Assembly (NCBI GenBank): GCA_038147195.1
Contig: JAYQTB010000004.1
Coordinates: 62,001 to 126,000, forward strand
DNA from: Eutrophocola salsuginis
GTDB lineage: Bacteria > Pseudomonadota > Gammaproteobacteria > Pseudomonadales > Pseudohongiellaceae
Direction: 5' to 3'
DNA: 64,000 nucleotides
Shown: piece after piece, positions 1 through 10,590 of the stretch
Layout of the letters: the number at the start of each line of letters is the position of its first letter
Position numbering within the stretch: the stretch's first letter is position 1
The notes under the pieces: generated by a model
What the model was told of the DNA's origin: nothing
What the model saw: only the letters and a program-made list of their open reading frames with translations
Database searches by the model: none
Made by a program: the position numbers and the translations under genes

Positions 1-122
1 GTCACATCCTTGTGAGTGCCCAATAAATCTTTCCAGCATTCTCTATCTTTTCCGTTAGGGTGGCTGTCAAAATGTGCATCCAAGTTTCCTCTATGCCATC
101 TTGGTATATCATTTTTTGCCAT
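1..122 (-). CDS. Partial hypothetical protein, N-terminus only
   Basis: A reading frame opens with ATG at 122 and runs off the left edge, giving about 40 residues beginning MAKNDIPRWHRGN. A strong ribosome site (AAGGTAAGG) lies just upstream of the ATG. It starts 37 bases after the helicase stop on the same strand, so it is probably the fifth gene of the same operon. I do not recognise the family; the visible part is hydrophilic and rich in His, Asp and Lys. The length and C-terminus are unknown. Confidence 0.6.
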   Translation of the reverse strand, partial: MAKNDIPRWHRGNLDAHFDSHPNGKDRECWKDLLGTHKDV

Positions 123-159
123 ATACCTTACCTTTGAATTTCACGGTGACCTTAAATTA

Positions 160-1818
160 TTAAGTTTCCAATATTGTTTTTAGTCTGGCCCAGCTTTCGT
201 CTGGCAATGTTTGGATTATTTTAATTAAGCGTTGATCGCCACTACTTAGAATTCTACCCCGTACCACTGGTGCGATTGACTCCGCACTTTGAACCTCAAG
301 CTCGTCAATATCCATACCCCTCACAATCGCGCCGGTTCTCAGGGCTTCATCTAGGGTAAGTATGAAGTCATGTTCAAATAAGGCACCACAGGCCATACAG
401 GCTTTGGCGGTAACCGGATTAAGCGCACCACAATCACCACAGGGCTTTAATCTTTCGGGTGCTTTCGGGAACTCTTCCCCGCATTCCGGGCATTCAGAGG
501 CGCCTAATTCGCACTCATGCCCACAGGCTCGACAAACTTTATGCCGCGGCGGGTTCTTTTCTGCCCTGGCTGCAGGTGACATTTCCTCTTCGACCCGTCG
601 TGCAAAGTCCTCAAAAAGCTCGAAAGAGGGCATGACCACGTAGGCCCTGGTGTCATCACTGTTGCCTGAAGATCGGACTACGCGACCAATAGCCTGGCGA
701 AAAGCCAATTCTGTCAGCGCATTGGGGAGGTATATCAACACCCGTAAACGTTTGATGTCCACGCCTTCGGAAACCATGGCAACAGATACCAGCCAGCGTT
801 TATCGGTGTTCCTGAATGCTCTAATTTTGGCATTTGGATTGGGCATCTGGCTATGGACCAGCATGGGTTTCTCGCCTTCAATCTTCTCGATGAGCTTTAC
901 CATGTACTCGGCCATTTCAATGTTGGGTGCAATTACCAGCCCTCCGGCTTCAGGCATTCTGTGCCGCAATTCCGAAAGTTTATTACTGCCCCAGTCCACC
1001 ATGGTGGCCTGATAGCCATCCATAAGCGGCGTAACCTGGTCCTTCATGAATTGAGGTGTCTTTACCAGGCGATAAAAATCAAGGGCTTTCTGCAGCCCAT
1101 TAATTCGCTTCAGTTCAGGGGGCAGCTGGGCTTTTTCATGTCCAGAAACCCTTACCTTTTCTCCATCCAGGTCTACAGTGAATTTGCCCTCATGACGATG
1201 GAAGGTGACCGGCCGGCAATAGCCAAGATCAACAGCTTCACCATAAGTAAGCACATAGGTGCCATCATCAGGATGGTTTATAGCGCCGGCATCGTCATAT
1301 GCCAGCCAGACCGACTCTGCCCCGTCAGAGCGGATTGGTGTCCCGGTAAGGACAAGCACATATCGGCTGTCAGAGAATGCCCCATCCGCACCCTGTCCCC
1401 AGGCGGCCTCTACGGCTGCGTGGTGATGCTCGTCGCAGATTACGAGGGTTTTATTCGCCCTGCATACTGCCTGGAGTTCAGGCAACAAACCCTGGATGGC
1501 CGACCATGTAGCACAAACGTCCAGGGAGAGGCCGGAAATATCACCATCGGCGGCAGTCACTTTGGTCATATGACGGCCAGTGACGAACCTGAAATCATCA
1601 GCCCACTGGTTCACAACCTCAGCCCTTGGGGCAATAACAATGACCCTTTCAATCTCATCCATTTGGATGAGTGTCTGTGCGATCGCGCAGGATGCCAGAG
1701 TTTTACCGGCCCCCGGGGCAGCGTTGATGAGGAAGTGCCGGTCCTCCTTGCGGGTGACCAGCCAGTCTATTGCCTTGGTAAGCGCCTGCTGCTGCCAGTG
1801 ACGAAGTTTGATTGTCAT
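160..1818 (-). CDS. DEAD/DEAH superfamily 2 helicase with two C-terminal zinc ribbons
   Basis: A superfamily 2 nucleic-acid-dependent ATPase of 552 residues from the ATG at 1818. I prefer this start over one 11 codons upstream because AAAAGG sits in front of it and it forms an ATGA overlap with the HNH gene. Visible motifs are Walker A (APGAGKT, about residue 35), a DEHHH motif II, LTGTP motif III, a C-terminal helicase domain with SEGVDIKRL and a QAIGRVVRSS motif VI. Two CxxC...CxxC zinc ribbons follow (CRACGHE...CPECG and CGDCG...CMACG). Related helicases occur in phage and mobile-element replication or defence modules. The gene is intact, unlike the R-M genes to its right. The exact role is unknown. 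Confidence 0.85.
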   Translation of the reverse strand: MTIKLRHWQQQALTKAIDWLVTRKEDRHFLINAAPGAGKTLASCAIAQTLIQMDEIERVIVIAPRAEVVNQWADDFRFVTGRHMTKVTAADGDISGLSLDVCATWSAIQGLLPELQAVCRANKTLVICDEHHHAAVEAAWGQGADGAFSDSRYVLVLTGTPIRSDGAESVWLAYDDAGAINHPDDGTYVLTYGEAVDLGYCRPVTFHRHEGKFTVDLDGEKVRVSGHEKAQLPPELKRINGLQKALDFYRLVKTPQFMKDQVTPLMDGYQATMVDWGSNKLSELRHRMPEAGGLVIAPNIEMAEYMVKLIEKIEGEKPMLVHSQMPNPNAKIRAFRNTDKRWLVSVAMVSEGVDIKRLRVLIYLPNALTELAFRQAIGRVVRSSGNSDDTRAYVVMPSFELFEDFARRVEEEMSPAARAEKNPPRHKVCRACGHECELGASECPECGEEFPKAPERLKPCGDCGALNPVTAKACMACGALFEHDFILTLDEALRTGAIVRGMDIDELEVQSAESIAPVVRGRILSSGDQRLIKIIQTLPDESWARLKTILET

Positions 1819-2012
1819 TTTGCACCTTTTCTCAGATTGCACGGGGCACACGATGCCTGCCCGTTGTTAGTTACAGTTGCACCACCCCTGGAATGCGCCA
1901 AAACGTGATCAGCGTGATAAGTTTGGCCAAGGGGCGCCTTGCAAATTGAACACTGACCACCTGCTAAAAAGGCCAGTATCTTTCTTTGCCTTTTGTTGAA
2001 TAGCCTGTTCAT
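1815..2012 (-). CDS. HNH endonuclease, small
   Basis: A 65-residue HNH nuclease-like protein. It shows CSICKAPLG, then HADHVLAHSRGG (the catalytic DH) and N...CAPCN, which is the usual zinc-framed HNH layout. Both ends overlap their neighbours by four bases (ATGA with the winged-helix gene upstream and the helicase downstream), so the genes are translationally coupled. HNH proteins of this size occur as homing-type nucleases, phage packaging factors or restriction nucleases. Coupling to a helicase suggests a shared DNA-processing role, which is inference. Confidence 0.8.
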   Translation of the reverse strand: MNRLFNKRQRKILAFLAGGQCSICKAPLGQTYHADHVLAHSRGGATVTNNGQASCAPCNLRKGAK

Positions 2013-2281
2013 CGCGACAGCTGGTATTCCGTCAGGGCTACTTCCTTAACCGGGAGGTTTTTTGGAGGTTCAAGGACGGCAAATTCATTGATCCTGCGAA
2101 GGGCAGCAACAAAGGGGATGCGCCTGGAGGCAATTACATATCCTTCTTTCCTCATGTCAGAGATGACCTTGGTCAGGCTGGGAACGCCGAAAAGCACTAT
2201 GCATTCGAGATGTGTAATCGGGTTTCCAGTCAGAAGGTGTTCTTTCACTCCAAGAACCAGGTTCGTTTTTTTGCTTGGCAT
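2009..2281 (-). CDS. Winged-helix / helix-turn-helix protein
   Basis: A 90-residue basic protein. The segment THLECIVLFGVPSLTKVI followed by SDMRKEGYVI fits a small winged helix: a helix-turn-helix, then a recognition helix and a wing. It resembles the phage and mobile-element family I know as HTH_39 (PF14090). It may regulate the operon or help replication; nothing in the sequence decides between these. It overlaps the HNH gene by four bases. Confidence 0.65.
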   Translation of the reverse strand: MPSKKTNLVLGVKEHLLTGNPITHLECIVLFGVPSLTKVISDMRKEGYVIASRRIPFVAALRRINEFAVLEPPKNLPVKEVALTEYQLSR

Positions 2282-2290
2282 GGTTACTCC

Positions 2291-2596
2291 TTATGCAGCC
2301 ATTGCTAAAGTTTGTTCTATAAGCAGTCCTTGAGGGATCTGCACTTCAAAATCATCTTCCTCGAAATATTCCTGGCATACAATTCGCCACCCCCACTGCT
2401 CTATGACTTCATGAACTGGAAGCTCGACAAAGGGAGTGCGACCATGCATGCCCGTTTTGGGTGCCGGCATGATCGAATCCTCGGTAGCACTGACAAACAG
2501 TGCTGCACATTCCAGTAATTCCAGGGCAGGGATATCGCCCCCGTAAACACGCTGGAGTTCGGCATAAATCTGGCGGATTTTCTTGGGTTTGTTCAT
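2291..2596 (-). CDS. Hypothetical acidic protein, first gene of the left operon
   Basis: About 101 residues from the ATG at 2596, chosen over an ATG 13 codons upstream because AGAGGGA sits directly before it. The protein is acidic and begins MNKPKKIRQIYAELQRV, with WGWR near the middle and a DDFEV stretch near the end. I recognise no domain. It lies 9 bases before the winged-helix gene and is probably the first gene of the five-gene minus-strand operon. Confidence 0.55.
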   Translation of the reverse strand: MNKPKKIRQIYAELQRVYGGDIPALELLECAALFVSATEDSIMPAPKTGMHGRTPFVELPVHEVIEQWGWRIVCQEYFEEDDFEVQIPQGLLIEQTLAMAA

Positions 2597-2667
2597 GTAT
2601 CCCTCTAGGTCCGGGTTCAAATTTCTGGTATGCAATCGTTATTAATTTTGTATCATATGAAGGTAAT

Positions 2668-2683
2668 TGCAGGGGCCATGCCA
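2668..2683 (-). promoter_or_regulatory. Sigma-54-like -24/-12 site before the left operon
   Basis: On the minus strand the sequence TGGCATGGCCCCTGCA keeps the invariant GG and GC of a sigma-54 promoter at correct spacing. It differs from TGGCAC-N5-TTGCA at two positions, the same two as the site at 16698. Transcription would start near 2657, about 60 bases before the ATG at 2596. A TATGAT at 2652-2657 could instead be a sigma-70 -10 box, but I see no matching -35. The site may be chance. Confidence 0.4.
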
Positions 2684-2890
2684 GGTTTGGTCCTGGCAAA
2701 GAAATTATTTACTAACGCATTGATATTTAACGAGATAAATCTCTAGGCGGGGAAAATCACAAAAGGGCGAGAGCATATAACTGTAATTTTGAGATAAAAA
2801 TATTTCCCATTCATAAAAATTATTACTAACATCGGACTTCTGTTTACCGATCTGGAACTCACTGGATCCACAGGCTATGGAGAGAAAAGA

Positions 2891-4396
2891 ATGGCTGAAA
2901 AAGTGCTGGTTAGCTGGATCGGGGAAGAGACATTGATGCCTCCAACAAAGGGAGTACAAAATCCGGTCCTATCCTGAGCACCCTCAGTGCCAGGCCCCAC
3001 CAGCAATTACACCTTCTTTACAACTATCCGGTGGCAGACGTTGAGGCCTACCGGGATTGGCTGAAAGAGCAGTTGGACATAGATGTCCATCTTCACAAGG
3101 CCAAATTGGTGCAGCCCTGTGCACTATGGAGACATTTACGAATCAGCAAGCAAGTTGATGGATGCCTTGCTGGAAAAGCACCAAAAGTCAGACCTTTCCA
3201 GTGCTTGTCAGCCCTGGTACCCCCAGATGCATTCTGTCTGGATTCTGATGTAAAACCCAGTATGCCGTTCCCATGCTGGATTCCTCCGAGGAGCAGGGTG
3301 TCGGTGATGTCGTTGTTCCCTTCGATATTGCGGCTGAATTTGTTCCAGGTATCTTGGCAGAATCCGATGCTGCCCTTCGCAGGCTGTCAGGGGAGAAGCC
3401 TCCATTTCCCCGGAATTCGGCAATATCATCACGCAGAATCCCGTCTTGCGTGCCCAGATTATCAAGGCCCAAAAAATCGCCGAGCGCGATATCCCGGTAT
3501 TGATACTTGGCGAGTCTGGAACCGGGAAGGAGCTTTTCGCCAGGGCAATCCACAGGACGAGCAGCCGGGCAAAGCATAATGGGAGCGAACCGGTCATCGT
3601 CAATTGCGGCGCGATTCCAGGCGAACTGGTAGATAGCGTTCTCTTCGGCCACGTAAAGGGCGCCTTTACCGGAGCTTCGTCAGACAGGAAAGGCCTGTTC
3701 CAGGAGGCGGATGGCGGTACCATCTTCCTGGATGAATTTGGTGAACTCCCGCCTGAGACACAGGTCAGGCTTTTGAGGGTGCTGCAGGATGGCACCTTCA
3801 ATCAGGTGGGTAATCCCAAAGACCAGAAAGTGGATGTTCGCGTCATTGCTGCAACCAATCGCGATCTCATGGCAGAAATCGTGGAAGGCAACTTCCGGGA
3901 AGATCTCTTTTACAGGGTGGCTGTGGGCATCATTAATCTGCCCCCTCCGTGAGCGGGAAGGGACCTGATGCTGCTGACAGAAGCATTGCTGAGGGGCATC
4001 AATGCAGAGGCGGCAAGCAAGATGCCGGATTACAAGAATAAGAAACTTTCTGCAAAAGCAAAAAAAATTATTATGGGCCATGGCTGGCCAGGCAATGTCA
4101 GGGAACTGCAGGCCTGCCTGACCCGGGCATCCGTCTGGGCTGTGGGTGAATCCATCACCGAGCGGGAAATGCGCGAAGCCTTGCTTATCAGGCCGGCCAA
4201 ATCAGGCGACCTGCTCGGTATGGAACTGGATAATACCTTTGATATTCAGGATGTTATCAAGGAGCTTAAGCGTCATTACATCCAGAAGGCTATGGCGGAA
4301 AAACGGGAGGAACAAGACCCGGGCAGCCGAAAGCTGGGACTCAAAAGCTATCAGGTCCTTAACAAGTGGATGGAAGATATTGGCCTGAAGGAATAA
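2891..4396 (+). pseudogene. Broken RtcR-like sigma-54 activator with CARF-like sensor domain
   Basis: A sigma-54 enhancer-binding protein broken by at least four frameshifts. From ATG 2891 the N-terminus reads MAEKVLVSWIGEE, then LLYNYPVADVEAYRDWL and VLVSPGTP in other frames. This resembles the RtcR N-terminal ligand-binding (CARF-like) domain. The central AAA+ domain is mostly in one frame (3446-3952), with GESGTGKE (Walker A), the GAFTGA sigma-54 contact loop, FLDEFGELP (Walker B) and FREDLFYR. The C-terminal part (3968-4396) has GWPGNVREL and a helix-turn-helix-like end. RtcR proteins sense an RNA-derived ligand and activate sigma-54 promoters. A matching promoter follows the stop codon directly, so this was probably the dedicated regulator of the operon. 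As written it cannot give a full-length protein. Confidence 0.85.
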
Positions 4397-4413
4397 TTGG
4401 CACACCCCTTGCT
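4397..4413 (+). promoter_or_regulatory. Sigma-54 (-24/-12) promoter before hsdR
   Basis: TTGGCACACCCCTTGCT starts immediately after the TAA stop of the activator gene. It matches the sigma-54 consensus TGGCAC-N5-TTGCW completely, with correct spacing between the invariant GG and GC. The predicted start point is near 4424, ahead of the hsdR start (4443, or 4425). An RtcR-like sigma-54 activator directly upstream strongly supports it. Enhancer sites would have to lie inside or before the activator gene; I did not identify them. Confidence 0.85.
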
Positions 4414-4442
4414 CAAAGGGGGTCATGGACAGAATAGATCCT

Positions 4443-7400
4443 ATGGAATCAACGAATTTCGAGATGCTTCGCCAGCACTGGCCGGACCTTGCAAGTCTCG
4501 GTGGCCATGCGGAAGCTTATGTATTCGATGATCCCCAGAGCGCGCTGATCAAGCTCCGCTGTTTTGCTGAAAAACTGGTAGGCATTGTTTACCGGGAATG
4601 GGCATTGCCTTGCTATCCCAATGACAAGTTCATAGACCGTCTGGAAAAACAATGCTTTCGCGTCCGTTATAGACACGGCGATCATCGACAAGCTTCACGC
4701 CATCAGGAAAGAGGGGAACAAGGCCGCCCATGAGGGCAAATTTGGTAAGGGCAGCAGTTTATGGCTTTTGAAGGAAAGCCATATCCTGGGGTCCTGGCTG
4801 TTGCTCGCAATGAAAAAGGCTCCAAGACCGACCTGAAGCCATTTATCGAACCCAGAAACCATTGAAAAAACGACAGCCAGGCAAGCCCAGGCCCTCGAAA
4901 ACGGCTGGCTGAGCATCAATCCCAGGCTGGATCAGGCTATGGCTGAGCTGGAACAGTCCCAACTTGCTGAGCAGGAAGCACAGCGTGAGGCGGCAAGGCT
5001 CCAGAAACAACTTGATGAAGCCACTACCGGTGAACTGAAACAAATCGACCAGGCAGCAAGAAGCCTCCTGGAGCTGAATGAGGCACAGACGCGTCGTCGC
5101 CTCATTGATACCGAGCTATACAGCCGCGGCTGGGATATTGACCTGATCAATGGAAAGGATACCGAGGAAGTCCGGCTCGAGGTAGAGGTGGATGGCCAGC
5201 CAACAGAAACCGGAATCGGGTACTGCGATTACGTCCTTTATGACATCGACAATGGTAAGCCGCTGGCTGTCATCGAGGCAAAGCGGACAAGGGAAAGCCC
5301 GGAGAAAGGCCGCCAGCAGGCCAAGCCTCTATGCCGACTCTTTGGAAAAATCGACTGGCCAGCGCCCGGTAATCTTCTATACCAATGGCCATGACATCTA
5401 TATCTGGGACGATGCCCAGAATGCTACACCCAGGAAGCTATACAGCTATTACAGCAAGGACAGCCTCCAGTATCTCATTCGGCAAAGGGTTACCCGAAAG
5501 GATCTCAACAGCGTAGCCATAGATACCAACATTACCGGCCGCATGTACCAGATCGAATCCATTACCCGGGTCTGTGAGCGCTTTTCGGGAAATCACCGCA
5601 AGGCGCTGCTTGTTCAGGCAACCGGCACAGGTAAAACCCGCGTTGCTATTTCGCTGACCAAGCGCATGATTGGGGCAGGCTGGGCCAAGCGCGTACTATT
5701 CCTATGTGACCGCAAGGAACTGCGCAAGCAGGCAGCGCAGGCCTATAACGAGTTTCTCAGCGAACCCCTGTACATCCTGGGCAAAAGTAAAAAGGAAGAT
5801 CTGGCCCATGCCCAGATCTATATTGCGACATACCCGGGCATGCTGGGCATCATGGAGGAGTTTGACCCGGGTTATTTTGACCTGATCATTGCCGATGAGT
5901 CTCACCGGTCTATCTACAACGTCTACGGCGACCTGTTCCGCTATTACGATGCCTTCCAGCTGGGCCTGACCGCCACGCCGGTGGAAATGATCAGCCGCTC
6001 CACCAGCCAGCTGTTTGGCTGCGAATACAAGCTGCCTACGGCCAATTACCCCCTTGAGCAAGCGGTGGCGGATGGTTACCTTGTGCCGTTCAGGGTGGTT
6101 AGCCACACAACACAGTTCCTGCTGAAGGTATCCAGGGCCACAGTCTCAGCGAGGAGCAGCTAGCGGACCTGGAAGACAAGGGTATCGACCCGAACACCCT
6201 GGAATTCAGTGCGGCCAGTATCGACAAGGCGATCTTCAATAAAGATACGAACCGGGCAATCCTGAGAAATCTGATGGAAAGAGGGCAGCGCCTGGCAGAT
6301 GGGCAAACACTGGGTAAAACCATCGTCTTTGCCCGTAATATCCCGCACGCCGAGCTAATGGCTACGCTTTTTACCGAGCTATATCCAGAATACGGAGGCA
6401 ATTTCTGCCGGGTGATTCATTCCGGCTATGAGAGGGCAGAAGAGCTGATCGATGATTTCAAAGCCACCGATGGCAAAGACAGCGAAATCACCATCGCCAT
6501 ATCCGTCGATATGCTGGATACCGGTATTGATGTGCCGGAAGTCCTGAACCTGGTATTCGCCAAGCCGGTGAAGTCAAGGGTCAAGTTCTGGCAGATGATC
6601 GGGCGGGGTACACGGTTGTGCAAGAACCTCTACGGCCCGGCCACTGATGGCAGTAATGACAAAAAGAGCTTCCTGATATTCGACCACTGGAAAAACTTCG
6701 AATATTTCGAGATGGAACCAGATGAGGAAGAGCCGCGGCAGGCCAAGTCCCTGGCACAAAAATTGTTTGAATCCCGGCTGGTGTTTGCCGAGGAGGCCCT
6801 GAAACGAGGTGAAATGGATGCCTTCGGCAAGATGGTGGTTCTGCTCAAGCAGGATATCGACAGCCTGGACAATAACTGCATCGCCATCAAGGACAACTGG
6901 ACACTGAAACAACAGCTCAGCCAGCTGGATGTCCTGCACCAGTTCGCCCCCGTTACCAGGGGGTTGCTTGCAGATCAGATGGCGCCCCTCATGCAATGGC
7001 GCAACATAATGGGTCAAAGCGAAGTCCTCAAATTCGACATGGACATCATGAATGCCCAGTATGCCCGCATGGCATATCCCAACATGTTGGAGCAGATCAA
7101 GGCTGGTATCTTGTCCAAGGTCAGGTCCTTGTCCATGCACCTGAACCAGGTACGGGTGAAGGCTGCTGATATTAATCGGGTCCAGCAGGACAGCTTCTGG
7201 AAGGTCGCCTCTTTTGATGATCTCGAGCACATCAGGCAGAGCCTGCAGGGTATCATTCATTTAAGGGATAAAGGAGTGGCACCCCCACCTGAACCGCAGG
7301 TCATCCTGGATATCAGGGAAGACCCTAGTCTGTTCGAGACAGAGGAAAGAAAGACCAATATCCGGACAATCGACTATGAAATCTACAGGCAGGAAGTCGA

Positions 7401-7917
7401 AAAGACCCTTAGGCCATTGTTCGAGAAAGACCCTGTGCTACAGAAAATCCGGGCCGGCGAACCGGTTACTGAGAAAGAGCTGGAGGCCCTGAATGCCCTG
7501 GTGCACACCCAGAATGCGAATATCGACCTGAATATTCTGGCAGAGTTCTTCCCGGAGTCATCGGCCGGGGTGGACCAGTTGCTCAGGACAATCGTTGGCC
7601 TGGATGCCAGAGAGATAGACAAACAGTTCACGGCATTCATCCAGAAGCACCACCTGCAGCTCAATGCCCTGCAGCAGCGCTTTCTGGGCTTGTTGAAAAG
7701 TGAGATATGTCGGCGTGGCCATATGACCATAGCGGATTTGTATGACCAGCCGTTCCGATCGCTACATACCGATGGAATAGACGGACTTTTCAAGGATGAG
7801 CAGGCACGTCTGATCGCCGATTTTATTGGCAGGTATACGGTAAAGAGCGCAAAACCAATACAAAGGGTTGATATCGAGAATGACTTGCCAGGCGACTTAA
7901 GCCAGCCAGTTAATTAA
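4443..7917 (+). pseudogene. hsdR: Type I restriction enzyme R subunit (HsdR), frameshifted
   Basis: HsdR of about 1150 residues split by at least four frameshifts, near 4665, 4800-4860, 5330 and 6120. The order is a DUF4145-like N-terminal domain (AIRKEGNKAAHEG), a coiled coil near 4940-5090, a restriction nuclease domain with CDYVLYD and VIEAKRT (PD-ExK type), and the motor domain. The motor has ATGTGKT (Walker A), ADESHRS motif II, GLTATP motif III, DMLDTGIDVPEV and MIGRGTR motif VI, then a long C-terminal helical region. The last 547 codons (6274-7917) are one open frame. Type I R subunits translocate DNA and cleave unmethylated DNA. The start could be ATG 4443 or 4425. It is non-functional as written unless the indels are sequencing errors. 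Confidence 0.9.
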
Positions 7918-7954
7918 AGCAATAACCAAATAGATAGAAGGCAGTATTAGACAG

Positions 7955-9470
7955 ATGATTACAGGCGAACTGAAAAGCAGAATCGACAAGCTCTGGACAG
8001 AATTCTGGACAGGAGGCATCACCAACCCATTGACGGTTATCGAGCAGATAACCTTCCTGATGTATGCCCGCCTCCTTGACATGAATGAAACTAGCGATGA
8101 AAAAAGGCAGAACGTTCTGGGGTGACTTTCAAGCGTCGCTTCAGCGAAGATCAGCAGCATCTGAGATGGCAAAACCTGCGGCATATCGAATCCGTAGATG
8201 AACTTCTGAAAGTGGTACGGGATGAGCTATTCCCTACTTCAGGACAAGCATTGGCAAAGGGTCCCTGTTTGCCGAGTTCATGAAGGACGCCCAGCTGATG
8301 ATTCAGAAGCCTACATTACTGCGAAAGGCGATCAATATGATCAATGATCTGCCGCTAGCAGAAGATAGGGATACAAAAGGAGATTTATACGAATACCTGC
8401 TCAGCAAACTGACTACCGCGGGTATTAACGGACAATTCAGGACGCCAAGGCATATTATTCGCGCCATCATAGAAATGATGGATCCTGATAAAGATGATCG
8501 AATCTGTGACCCCGCTTGTGGTACAGCTGGCTTTCTAAGTACTACCTATGACTACATAATCGAGAAATACAGTTCAGACGAGCATAAAAACACAGGTAAT
8601 TTATTGGGAGAATCGCGTAAGTATGTAGATACAGATATGTTTCACGGCTTCGATTTTGACGCCACTATGCTACGTATAGCTGCTATGAACCTAGTCATGC
8701 ATGGTGTAGACGATCCAGATATTCATTATCAAGATACTTTAAGTCAGAGCTTCATTGAACGCTTTCCAAAAGAGGCCAGAGAAGGTTTTGACATAGTTTT
8801 AGCAAATCCACCTTTCAAAGGTAGTCTGGATGAAGATGATGTGGACTCAGAGATACTGCGAACGGTTAAAACTCGAAAAACAGAACTTTTGTTTGTGGCC
8901 TTGATGCTCCGGATGCTTAAAGTCGGCGGCCGAGCTGCTGTAATTGTGCCTGATGGTGTTCTGTTTGGCTCCTCAAAAGCACACCAGCAGTTACGCAAAA
9001 CATTGGTAGAGGACAATCAGCTGGAAGCTATCGTCAGCCTGCCCAGTGGAGTCTTTAAACCTTATGCCGGTGTCAGTACCGCTGTAATGATCTTTACCAA
9101 AGGAGGACAAACTGACCACGTATGGTTTTATAACTTAGAAGCTGATGGGTACTCTCTTGATGATAAAAGGACAAAATTACAAGGTGAAGGGAATGACGAT
9201 TTGCCGGATCTGATTAGCCAGTGGAAAATGTACAGTGAAAAAGTCGCTGCTGGCGAGTCTGTACAGCAATGGAGTGACAAGACTGCCAAGGCATTCCTGG
9301 CAGAAAAAGCTGAAATTGTAAGTAATAAGTATGACCTTTCGATAAATCGTTATAAAGAAGAGGTGTATGAGGAAAAAAAGTATGAGGCTCCTCGAGAAAT
9401 ACTAATGCGCTTAATGGATTTAGAATCAGAAATCCAAGAGGAGCTGAAAGAATTGGAGAGCATGCTTTGA
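7955..9470 (+). pseudogene. hsdM: Type I DNA methyltransferase subunit M (HsdM), N-terminus frameshifted
   Basis: An N6-adenine methyltransferase subunit. The N-terminal helical domain begins at ATG 7955 (MITGELKSRIDKLW) but is broken by two frameshifts, near 8123 and 8250. From 8280 one open frame of 396 codons carries the catalytic domain, with CDPACGTAGFL (SAM motif I) and ANPPF (motif IV NPPF). The broken part normally packs against HsdS, so a protein starting at 8280 would probably not assemble. It lies 37 bases after hsdR and overlaps hsdS by four bases. From about 8340 the DNA becomes more AT-rich than in hsdR. Confidence 0.9.
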
Positions 9471-10587
9471 TTGAGCCACAAAAAATAAAATTAGGTGAAT
9501 TGGTGTACGTTCTTACTAAGGGAACGACGCCTACCTCAATAGGAGAAAAATTTGTAGATAAAGGTATACCTTTTCTGCGAATAAATAATTTTAAAGATGG
9601 CCAAATTCAGTATGATAATGTTTTATATATAAAAAAAGATGTACATGAAAATGCCTTAAGGCGTTCAAAAATATTTCCTGGAGATTTCTTAATTACTATT
9701 GCAGGTACCATAGGAAAAACTCTTATTGTCCCCAAAGACGCACAAGAGATGAATTGTAATCAGGCTGTCGCTATTCTTAGATTAAAAAGCAGCATTCATA
9801 AAGGCTATTTGCAATATTGGTTTAATACAAAAGATGCAAGTAATCAGATTTCAAATTCAAAAGTTACAGCAACGATTTCAAATTTAAGTCTTGGCCAGAT
9901 TAAGGAACTTAGAGTACCTCTCCCTACATTAGAAGTACAAAAACACATCTCTGCCATCCTCGATAAAGCCAACAATATTCGCCGCAAACGACACCAGGCC
10001 ATAGAACATGCCGATGAATTCCTGCGGGCTGTTTTTCTGGATATGTTTGGTGATCCAGTCTTGAATCCAAAAAAATGGGGAAAGGAAAAAAATTGAGACC
10101 TCATGGGGATGAGTAGCGGAAAATCTCTTACTGCTAAAGAAATGGCAGTTAATGGAGATTATGAGGTATATGGGGGTAATGGTATTAATGGAATGCATGA
10201 TGAGTTTATGTTTGAAAATGAACAATTAGTTATAGGAAGAGTTGGGGTTTACTGTGGTGCTATTCACATTACTTCCCCTAAATGTTGGGTAACTGATAAT
10301 GCGCTTTATATAAAAACTTATAAGAAACCTTTTAATTTGCACTTTATGGCTGAATTATTAAAGTTGGTGAATTTGAATCAGTATTCTGGGAAAGCAGCTC
10401 AGCCATTGATATCAGGGAGTAGAGTTTACCCACTAGAAGTTATTTTCCCGCCGCTTGAAATCCAAAATGATTTTGAGAGAAAAAAAGAGCTTTTTGGGTT
10501 TTCTGTCAAAATATGAAAGAAGTAAGAATGATATGGAGAGTCTTTTTTTCGTCAATAAGCCAAAAAGCCTTTTCAGGAGAACTCTAA
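9467..10587 (+). pseudogene. hsdS: Type I specificity subunit S (HsdS), frameshifted at homopolymers
   Basis: The DNA-recognition subunit. The first target-recognition domain and central conserved helix (LPTLEVQKHISAILDKAN) are open from 9467 to 10096. The frame then breaks near an A7 tract (10086-10092). The second recognition domain runs in 10103-10516 (MGMSSGKSL...FPPLEIQNDF). Two further shifts, at T-rich runs near 10492 and 10543, are needed to reach the typical C-terminus QKAFSGEL ending at 10587. The gene is much more AT-rich than hsdR, as is common for exchangeable specificity genes. The homopolymer positions leave open phase variation or sequencing error rather than decay. Confidence 0.88.
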
Positions 10588-10590
10588 TAA

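Noticed and set aside
853..1908. A 351-codon open frame on the plus strand
   Set aside because: It is the antisense shadow of the helicase and HNH genes, whose motifs are unambiguous on the minus strand.
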